Origin: Terriglobia bacterium
GTDB lineage: Bacteria > Acidobacteriota > Terriglobia > Terriglobales > Acidobacteriaceae
Reading direction: 5' to 3'
Length of the DNA: 63,527 nt
Assembly (NCBI GenBank): GCA_020073215.1
Contig: JAIQFO010000029.1
Location: 1 to 63,527, forward strand
Shown: piece after piece, positions 56,334-63,527 of the stretch
Layout of the letters: each line of letters opens with the position of its first letter
Position numbering within the stretch: the first letter of the stretch is position 1
The notes under the pieces: generated by a model
Seen by the model: only the letters and a program-made list of their open reading frames with translations
Database searches by the model: none
What the model was told of the DNA's origin: nothing
Program-made: the position numbers and the translations under genes

Positions 56334-56579
56334 ATGACAAACATTGTTAAGGCACTGGTCCGGCTCCGCGAGGAACGCCGGGATGCGCAGAACCAAGTCC
56401 AAAAGCTTGGGGAAGCTATTTCGGTTCTTGAGAAGCTGACCCGAGGCGCGGGCTCAACCGCACATGCAGGGACACCGCATCGCGCCAAGCGTGTTCTTTC
56501 CGCAGCAGGGCGCCGGAGAATTTCTCTGGCCCAGAAAGCACGTTGGGCGAAGATCAGACAGGGCAAGAAAGCTGCTTAA
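56334..56579 (+). CDS. Small basic coiled-coil protein
   Basis: 81 residues from ATG 56334, preceded by GAGGGGGG. N-terminal helical segment likely coiled (VKALVRLREERRDAQNQVQK), then a Gly/Ala spacer and a basic tail SAAGRRRISLAQKARWAKIR-QGKK, a tail seen on many small soil-bacterial proteins and thought to contact nucleic acid. Not assigned to a named family. A short solitary gene in the plus direction. Confidence 0.7.
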   Translation: MTNIVKALVRLREERRDAQNQVQKLGEAISVLEKLTRGAGSTAHAGTPHRAKRVLSAAGRRRISLAQKARWAKIRQGKKAA

Positions 56580-56691
56580 GAGCCGGGCGGGCCGCAGGCT
56601 GCGCGACGCTCTCGCGCCAGACTGAAGCCCGCCGAATTTTTGCCCGGCAATGTGGTCTTACCCTGCTCGTGATTCCTGCCCGGCCAAATCG

Positions 56692-57375
56692 CTAGGGCAA
56701 CGGCTTTGCCGGCGTCCCGGGTTTTACCCCAGAGTGCTTTTTCGCCTGTGCCATCAGTGCCAGAACCTTGTCCTTGGCTTCATAGTTCGGATTCGTGTCC
56801 AGTAACTTCTGCCACGTGGCAACCGCTTTGTCGATATCCATCTTGCCCTGCCACTCGACGATGCCTAGATTGAACAACGTGTTGGCCTTGTTCGGTTCGT
56901 AGGAAAGCGATTTCTGGAATTCCGCGATGGCGGTATCGGCGTTCCCCGTATACCAATAGGCGGTCGCCATGTCGGTACGAACCGACGCGTTGGCGGGCTC
57001 CAGCTTCAGCGCACGCTGGTAGTAATCAATCGCCGTCGGGTACTGCTGCGCGTCGTAATAGACGTTCCCGATGTTTTCCAGAAGTCCGGTATTGGCCGGA
57101 TCGGCCTTGAGCTTCTCGATCAGCGGTCCAGCTTGCGTCTCCGCCATTTTTTGCATCTCGGCCGGGGTTGGGGCTTGCGCTCCGGCGTTGGCATTCCCGG
57201 CCGCTGCCGCGGACGCGCTCGCCGTCTCCGCCGTGGCCGCCGCTGGACTCTGCGATCCGCGGATGAACCAGCCGCCCGCGATTCCCACCAACAGGCAGAT
57301 AACCGCCAACACATAAGCCTGCACGCTTGTCCACTGCTCCGTCGAAGTAGAAGTTGCTCGATTTGTATCCGTCAT
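56692..57375 (-). CDS. Membrane-anchored TPR protein (paralogue 2)
   Basis: 227 residues, ATG at 57375 with AAGGAG nine bases upstream. One N-terminal membrane helix (AYVLAVICLLVGIAGGWFI), an Ala-rich spacer, then three to four TPR units (about 95-200; IGNVYYDAQQYPTAIDYYQR, MATAYWYTGNADTAIAEFQK, NLGIVEWQGKMDIDKAVATW). Resembles CcmH/NrfG-type assembly proteins. It follows its paralogue (57500-58189) with a hairpin between; both share the layout NxxLFNLGxxxWQGK. Confidence 0.85.
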   Translation of the reverse strand: MTDTNRATSTSTEQWTSVQAYVLAVICLLVGIAGGWFIRGSQSPAAATAETASASAAAAGNANAGAQAPTPAEMQKMAETQAGPLIEKLKADPANTGLLENIGNVYYDAQQYPTAIDYYQRALKLEPANASVRTDMATAYWYTGNADTAIAEFQKSLSYEPNKANTLFNLGIVEWQGKMDIDKAVATWQKLLDTNPNYEAKDKVLALMAQAKKHSGVKPGTPAKPLP

Positions 57376-57405
57376 TACCTAATGCTCCTTATAACCGCCT
57401 ACCCG

Positions 57406-57495
57406 TTGAATCATTGAATTGAGTCATTGAGGGATTGAGCCATTGAATCGTGGGGGCAATGACTCGATGATTCAATGACTCAATCCCTCAATGAC
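57406..57495. repeat. Word-hairpin (TCATTGAG family)
   Basis: Built from TTGAATCATTGAATTGAGTC and GTCATTGAGGGATTGAG and their inverted copies (CTCAATCCCTCAATGAC). It fills the gap between the two TPR paralogues. Confidence 0.9.
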
Positions 57496-57499
57496 CAAA

Positions 57500-58189
57500 T
57501 CACTCCGTCTGGCTCTTGCCTTTCGTCTGCACCTCGGCCATCAGTTTCTGCACCGTGGCTTTGCGCTCCGCGCTCAACTCCGGGTTCGTTTTCAGCAACT
57601 CCCGCCAGGCTGCCAGCGCTCCCTGGCTGTCCTGTTTTCCCTGCCACTTGATCAGGCCGAGATTGAACAGCGAGTTGGCATCCTTGGGGTCGTAGTGCAG
57701 CGCCTGCTGCAATTGGCGAATCGCCCCGTCCACATCGTTGCTGTAGTACAGGCACGAAGCCATCGCGGTGCGAATGGCAACATTCTTGGGATCAGTCTGC
57801 AACGCCCTGTCGTAGTAGCCGGCCGCTTCCTTGAACTGATGGGTTGCCTCGTAGATATGTCCGACCTGCATGAGCAGATCTTTGTTGTTGGGATCGCCCT
57901 TCAGCTTTTCGACGAGCGGCGCCGCCTTCTTGTCGGCCATCCGCTTCATGTCTTCCAGACTGGGCATGTGTCCGCCCATCGCTCCTGCCGCAGCGGACGG
58001 CTGGGCGCTGCCCCGGGCATTGGCCTGAGCATCGGCCGCCGACTGTCCCGGCGCCCCTGCCGACTGCGATCCGCGGAACAGGTATCCGATCGCCAGCCCC
58101 ACCATCAGGCAGATTACCGCCATCGTGTAAACGTGCTTCGCCTCCCAAGCCGGTCCCGCAGCCGGTGGCGTGGTGACTTCATTGGACAT
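57500..58189 (-). CDS. Membrane-anchored TPR protein (paralogue 1)
   Basis: 229 residues, ATG at 58189 with GGGAGAGCAGGGC upstream. Membrane helix at about 20-40 (VYTMAVICLMVGLAIGYLFR), Ala/Gln/Ser-rich spacer, TPR units about 95-205 (VGHIYEATHQFKEAAGYYDR, MASCLYYSNDVDGAIRQLQQ, NLGLIKWQGKQDSQGALAAW). Paralogous to the next gene by tandem duplication. Upstream lie three Crp-type sites (58365-58497), so it may be co-regulated with the divergent hybrid kinase. Confidence 0.86.
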   Translation of the reverse strand: MSNEVTTPPAAGPAWEAKHVYTMAVICLMVGLAIGYLFRGSQSAGAPGQSAADAQANARGSAQPSAAAGAMGGHMPSLEDMKRMADKKAAPLVEKLKGDPNNKDLLMQVGHIYEATHQFKEAAGYYDRALQTDPKNVAIRTAMASCLYYSNDVDGAIRQLQQALHYDPKDANSLFNLGLIKWQGKQDSQGALAAWRELLKTNPELSAERKATVQKLMAEVQTKGKSQTE

Positions 58190-58364
58190 GCCCTGCTCTC
58201 CCCTTATCGATGGTGCAATTGTAGTTCGGCGTGCGCTGGACTTTTTCGCTGGACATCAAGTCTCGGACCAGCGTGCAGCACGAGCGGACTTCACCGGCCC
58301 CCGACATTGAAATCCACCTTAACGGCGGAGAAAGGGACGGGCAACATTCCGCGTCACTGCGAGA

Positions 58365-58380
58365 CGTGATAGCCGTCACA
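58365..58380. promoter_or_regulatory. Crp-type operator candidate A
   Basis: CGTGATAGCCGTCACA: half-sites GTGA and TCAC six bases apart. Centre 58372.5, 95 bases (about nine helical turns) from site B. Confidence 0.55.
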
Positions 58381-58459
58381 CACCCGAGTTCGCGCGCGAT
58401 CAGGATCCAGGTCACGGCCGCATCCCGACTGCACCTGGATTTCGTGGCTATTTCACCTT

Positions 58460-58475
58460 GGTGATTTCAATCACG
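58460..58475. promoter_or_regulatory. Crp-type operator candidate B
   Basis: GGTGATTTCAATCACG: GTGATT/AATCAC palindrome, GTGA-N6-TCAC. 22 bases centre to centre from site C. Confidence 0.65.
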
Positions 58476-58481
58476 TCATAA

Positions 58482-58497
58482 TGTGATTACCATCACG
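58482..58497. promoter_or_regulatory. Crp-type operator candidate C
   Basis: TGTGATTACCATCACG: nine of ten conserved positions of the E. coli Crp consensus TGTGA-N6-TCACA. 120 bases upstream of the hybrid kinase start. Confidence 0.65.
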
Positions 58498-58616
58498 TTT
58501 GTCCGGAAGCGATCCTGCATCTCATTTGTATTCAATAGCTTGCTCCCATCGCCTTTACACGAATGCAGGTTATGACATAAATTGGGGGTCCGCCAGTTGG
58601 AACCAAGGGAGTTGCA

Positions 58617-60647
<2,031 letters not shown>

Positions 60648-60738
60648 AACCCGTGGATCCGCACCTCCCGCCGGACCTCCCGCCGCGCCTCCAGCCAGTC
60701 GTTCGGGGCTACGCCTTTGGTTACATAACCGCAGTACC

Positions 60739-60754
60739 GGTGATGGAGATCACA
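60739..60754. promoter_or_regulatory. Crp-type operator candidate D
   Basis: GGTGATGGAGATCACA: GTGA-N6-TCAC, overlapping TCACACATCGGTGTGTGA. About 190 bases upstream of the crp-family gene. The rest of 60648-60940 shows no gene; GGGTCTGACCCC near 60806 is a short palindrome. Confidence 0.5.
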
Positions 60755-60940
60755 CATCGGTGTGTGAAACCACTCACTCCCGGGCTCATATCCGAGGAAC
60801 AGCGGGTCTGACCCCATTTCACCGTTTCAAAACCAAGCTACTTGTTTTGTTTTAGTTAGATAACTTCCAAGGCAGTCTTCCGCCAGCCTGAAAGGAATGG
60901 CCAAGCGCTTGCCATTGTAGCTGGGTGAACGGAGGCAATT

Positions 60941-61642
60941 ATGGCCACCCAAATGGTAGATAACCCTCAGAGACTTGCGCCAGCAGACAAGACCTTTTGC
61001 GATCTCTCTCCAGCCGTAGCCGATGCCCTGGAACTTGAAGCACTTACTACGACCTATCCCACGGGAGCGGTTTTGTTTGCCGAAGGCCAAGCCCCCCGAG
61101 GCGTGTTCATCGTGCGTCGCGGCCGAGTAAAACTCTCCGTTTGTGGGAGCGACGGCCGGACCCTGATCCTGCGCATCGTTGAAACAGGCGGCGCACTAGG
61201 AGTTGCCGCTGTAGTCGGCGGATACAAATATGAAGCCACCGCCGAAACCCAGGAACCCTGCGAAATCAGCTTCTTGCGACAGAGCGATTTGCTGCGCCTC
61301 ATGCGTCAGCACGGCGAACTGGCTCTGTGGGTAACCCAGCACATCAGTCAGGATTACGCCTCCACCTGCCGCGAAATCCGCGACCTCATCCTTTCCGACT
61401 CTGCCAGCGAGAAACTGGCTCGCCTGCTGGTAGGATGGCTGGACCAGAATGCCGAAGCCCGCAACCCCAGCCAAATGAAACTCGCATTGACCCACGAAGA
61501 GATCGGCCAGATGATTGGCACCTCGCGCGAAACCGTCAGCCGCCTTTTCGCCGGCTTCAAGAAACAGCATCTCATCCAGCAAACCGGCGCGACTCTCGTC
61601 ATCCCCAGCCGCATTGCTCTGGAATCCCTGATCACAGCCTAG
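60941..61642 (+). CDS. Crp/Fnr-family transcriptional regulator
   Basis: 233 residues. Cyclic-nucleotide-binding fold about 25-145 (FAEGQAPRGVFIVRRGRVKL), long dimer helix, winged HTH about 175-225. The recognition helix reads GTSRETVSRLFAGFKK; E. coli Crp has CSRETVGRILKML, so the Arg-Glu-x-x-x-Arg contacts for GTGA are conserved. The N-terminus lacks the four-cysteine Fe-S pattern of Fnr, and the effector pocket is not clearly cAMP-type. ATG at 60941; upstream is a T-rich TTGTTTTGTTTTAGTTAGATA promoter-like stretch. A terminator follows. Confidence 0.93.
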   Translation: MATQMVDNPQRLAPADKTFCDLSPAVADALELEALTTTYPTGAVLFAEGQAPRGVFIVRRGRVKLSVCGSDGRTLILRIVETGGALGVAAVVGGYKYEATAETQEPCEISFLRQSDLLRLMRQHGELALWVTQHISQDYASTCREIRDLILSDSASEKLARLLVGWLDQNAEARNPSQMKLALTHEEIGQMIGTSRETVSRLFAGFKKQHLIQQTGATLVIPSRIALESLITA

Positions 61643-61669
61643 GAATTCCGCAAGCTAAGCGCCACAAGA

Positions 61670-61706
61670 ATCGGGCCGGTCATCCTCCGCCGGCCCGATC
61701 CTTTTT
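61670..61706 (+). terminator. Rho-independent terminator of crp-family gene
   Basis: ATCGGGCCGG and CCGGCCCGAT make a perfect 10-bp stem with a ten-base loop, followed by CCTTTTT. Lies 28 bases after the stop, in the convergent gap before the DinB-like gene. Confidence 0.9.
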
Positions 61707-61785
61707 CGAAAACCTGCCGATCGCCAAAGAAGACCCATCCGGATTGCCCCAACCTGGAATGATCGGGCTGAATCACAACAGGTCC

Positions 61786-62262
61786 TTACTGCCAGGCGCC
61801 GAGGAGACGGCGCAACAGCACCAGTTCTCCCACGTGGTAGGCATTGTGATCGGCCGCGACCAGCGCCTCTCTGAGTATGGTCTGACCATCCCCATGTGGG
61901 ATCTTTGCGAGCAGGTCAGTCGACTCGTCGGATACCAGCTTGCACAGCGCTTCAAGATCCTTGCCAAACGCCTGTACACTCTGATCCCACGCCTTCTCGT
62001 TGGCAGGCGTTTGCGTCTGCGGCCAGTACCCGCCCGGAAACTCAGGCGATTTGTGGTCAGGGTTGCGCGAGAATTCCAGGATGTCCCACTGCGCGATGCG
62101 CAGGTGTTCGAGCACTTCCCAGAGCGAATGCTCGGCCCCCTTGGGTCGCTGCCCGCGTACCTTAGCCGGGACATTCTTGACGGCCGCGTCAAAGTTCACG
62201 TGAGCGTCGCCGCCTTTAAGCATCTTGACCAAATGCTGGCGTAAAGCTTTGTCGTTTGTCAT
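61786..62262 (-). CDS. DinB/YfiT-type four-helix protein
   Basis: 158 residues from ATG 62262 (MTNDKALRQHLVKML). Four-helix bundle with metal-ligand histidines: one in HSLWEVLEHLRIAQWD (His at about 54) and two in ALVAADHNAYHVGELVLL (about 137 and 141), the DinB triad for Ni/Zn. Family members include thiol-dependent S-transferases; substrate is unknown. A longer start at 62304 has no better support. Convergent with the crp-family gene. Confidence 0.88.
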   Translation of the reverse strand: MTNDKALRQHLVKMLKGGDAHVNFDAAVKNVPAKVRGQRPKGAEHSLWEVLEHLRIAQWDILEFSRNPDHKSPEFPGGYWPQTQTPANEKAWDQSVQAFGKDLEALCKLVSDESTDLLAKIPHGDGQTILREALVAADHNAYHVGELVLLRRLLGAWQ

Positions 62263-62323
62263 GGTTCTGATTCCGCTCCTTCTTTCTTTATGTTTAAGAC
62301 TCATCCCTCATCTCGTAACGGGT

Positions 62324-62391
62324 TTGGGAAGGGCACGGCTTCAGCCGCGCCGCCGCCAGCCACCAAGAACCAGGGTTTTAGCCCCTGAGGC
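62324..62391 (-). repeat. 'ggcacggctgaagccgtgccc' family repeat, inverted copy
   Basis: GGGAAGGGCACGGCTTCAGCC at the left and GTTTTAGCCCCTGAGG at the right; the mirror-image order of the copy at 6708-6776. Lies upstream of the DinB-like gene. Confidence 0.75.
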
Positions 62392-62480
62392 CTCGCCGTT
62401 TCCTCTGGAAACCACTTATGGGAGTTCTCGTGCGCATCGCTCGATAGATACGACGAAAGTTACAACTGAAATGCCGCCTC

Positions 62481-63032
62481 TCATCCCTGCGTTCGTTTCG
62501 CCCGGAACTCGCCTTCGAGCTTCCAGGTTTCGCCATCTTGATTAAGAGATTCGCCGATCCAGTGAAAAGAATCGTGTGTAATTTCGGTGAATCGCCAACG
62601 GGTCGCGGTGCCGTCCGGACGCGCGCCAACCTGAACGATGTCGTTACCAATTCGGCGCCCGATCTGTTCTTCGCGGTGACCTGTCACCGGATTGATCCAC
62701 CGTATGAGCCAAGCCTGAATCGCCGGATCCCAGATACGAAGCGTGGTTCCGTACATGTTATTGCTCTTGTCCGTATGATTCGTACGCTCGGAACGTCGTG
62801 GCATAATCCACACGTCCTGCACCGCCCGGCCCTCGAGTACCCATCCGAAGTGAACCTCCCCTTGGATGCCGAGAGACGAAACATCAGCCGCTTTGTAGTG
62901 CAGAACCTCCAGTTCCCAACTGCCAATGAGCCATCCATAAACATCCGCGGACTCGGGAATTTCCGGGGAACGGCCCGAAGCCTCCAATACGTTTTGAAAC
63001 TTCTCGCTCGGCGCCGGTGCAATTGTCGCCAT
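62481..63032 (-). CDS. DUF1579-like hypothetical protein
   Basis: 183 residues from ATG 63032, preceded by GGGAGGAGG. Lipocalin-like beta-barrel type sequence: WLIGSWELEVLHYK, GEVHFGWVLEGRAVQDVWIM, NMYGTTLRIWDPAIQAWLIR, WINPVTGHREEQIGRRIGND and FRWIGESLNQDGETW-type end. Members are often annotated DUF1579/lipocalin-like, function unknown. It is divergent from the broken AraC-like gene. Confidence 0.82.
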   Translation of the reverse strand: MATIAPAPSEKFQNVLEASGRSPEIPESADVYGWLIGSWELEVLHYKAADVSSLGIQGEVHFGWVLEGRAVQDVWIMPRRSERTNHTDKSNNMYGTTLRIWDPAIQAWLIRWINPVTGHREEQIGRRIGNDIVQVGARPDGTATRWRFTEITHDSFHWIGESLNQDGETWKLEGEFRAKRTQG

Positions 63033-63107
63033 CGTTGAACCTCCTCCCATCATCTAAAGGCTTGCTGCATCCTCGAAGAGTTATAGCGAACTGCGGGAGG
63101 TGCGTTC

Positions 63108-63383
63108 TTGGCAAAAATTGCGGTCGCATCGCAGTCGCCTGCCTCAGTCGAACCAGCCGCAGGGGTCGCGGCAGCCAAGGGTTCGGGGCGCCGAATGCTT
63201 GCGCGGGGCGAGGGGTGGAGCGTATCCGAGGTCATTTGCGCCTTTGGACCGCGGGACCGTCCTTTCGAAGAACAACATGCGCAGGTCTTGATTGCCGTCG
63301 TCCTGGCGGGTTCTTTTCAGTACCGCACACCGGATGGCGGCAGGACAGGCGTATTGATGGCGCCTGGTGTATCCGGGCATTAA
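63108..63383 (+). pseudogene. AraC-family regulator, N-terminal fragment
   Basis: 91 codons from ATG 63108. After an Ala/Ser-rich leader it reads MLARGEGWSVSEVICAFGPR, EEQHAQVLIAVVLAGSFQYR and GRTGVLMAPG, the cupin start of an AraC regulator; it then ends in VSGH and a stop. A full-length AraC protein would continue with the cupin and a two-HTH domain. The sequence after about 63366 belongs to something else in another frame. It is either a gene truncated by rearrangement or an assembly join. Confidence 0.55.
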
Positions 63384-63527
63384 CCGGCTGGATTACGATT
63401 TCCGCGTCCACGGCGGCGTCTTCCCGTCGCACATCGAATCCTGCAATTCGCCCCGCGTCGCGCGGTGGCTGGAAAAGGTGCTCCACCTGATTCCGGTCGA
63501 GCCGCGGCCCGAAGGCTACAATCCGCT
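63370..63527 (+). CDS. Unidentified protein fragment running off the right edge
   Basis: Frame CTG GTG TAT CCG GGC reads LVYPGINRLDYDFRVHGG, then VFPSHIESCNSPRVARWLEK and VLHLIPVEPRPEGYNP, with no stop before the window end. The amino-acid pattern looks like real coding sequence, but the frame has no start in the window (stop TGA just upstream at about 63356) and I do not recognise the family. It begins where the AraC-like frame ceases to make sense. Confidence 0.4.

Overview
The window reads as a chromosomal segment of a high-GC, Gram-negative, heterotrophic bacterium, most likely an Acidobacteriota member of the Koribacter/Terriglobia type. I infer this from the gene content (split glycine dehydrogenase, a Vps10/BNR giant secreted protein, a TonB-family protein, MacB-like permeases without an ATPase, a Tes/Mss-like radical SAM protein) and from the many intergenic palindromic repeats. 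It is an inference; no rRNA, tRNA or other definitive marker is present, and I saw no complete transposase, prophage or CRISPR array.

Layout. 1-4 kb: a glycine-cleavage operon on the minus strand (gcvT-gcvH-gcvPA-gcvPB, the last cut by the window edge), with repeat-derived hairpins between gcvT, gcvH and gcvPA. 4.2-7.5 kb: a small Cys-rich protein, methylmalonyl-CoA mutase large subunit translationally coupled to a small membrane protein, and small hypotheticals. 7.9-11.3 kb: TonB-like protein, M48 metalloprotease, and a 54-residue Flp-type pilin. 11.6-17.4 kb: NarL-type response regulator and its kinase, a second kinase with a degenerate catalytic domain, and RlmN. 17.6-24 kb: M16 peptidase, a membrane-embedded spermidine-synthase-fold protein, two FtsX/MacB-type permeases. 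24-29 kb: FKBP isomerase, Cu/Zn superoxide dismutase, Vps10/BNR protein. 29-41 kb: a long minus-strand run with VKOR plus thioredoxin-like protein, a lipid-kinase-like protein, and an acyl-metabolism cluster (two AMP-forming acyl ligases, an acyl carrier protein, a crotonase, a pyruvyltransferase-family protein, an SDR and a fatty-acyl reductase with a dead HAD domain). 41-46 kb: acetyltransferase, chromate transporter, YkgJ-like protein and a radical SAM protein of the membrane-spanning-lipid synthase type. 46-50 kb: tetraheme cytochrome, metallo-hydrolase, a frameshifted isomerase-like gene and its MarR regulator with two matching operator palindromes. 50-63.5 kb: prolyl-tRNA synthetase, Zn-ribbon/NTF2 protein, a secreted propeller-like protein, a Ni/Co transporter-like protein, two TPR paralogues, a PAS hybrid kinase and a Crp-family regulator with candidate Crp-type operators, DinB, a DUF1579-like protein and a broken AraC start.

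The most interesting signals are (1) the acyl-activation/reduction cluster lying about 3 kb from the Tes/Mss-like radical SAM gene, which together look like an uncharacterised membrane-lipid pathway; (2) a set of unrelated-sequence but same-architecture intergenic hairpins built of short tandem words, two of which appear to have entered coding genes in frame (rlmN and the lipid kinase); (3) a 139-bp MITE-like insertion whose empty site can be reconstructed from another copy in the window; (4) a coherent Crp-type operator set; (5) a MarR operator pair flanking its own target operon.
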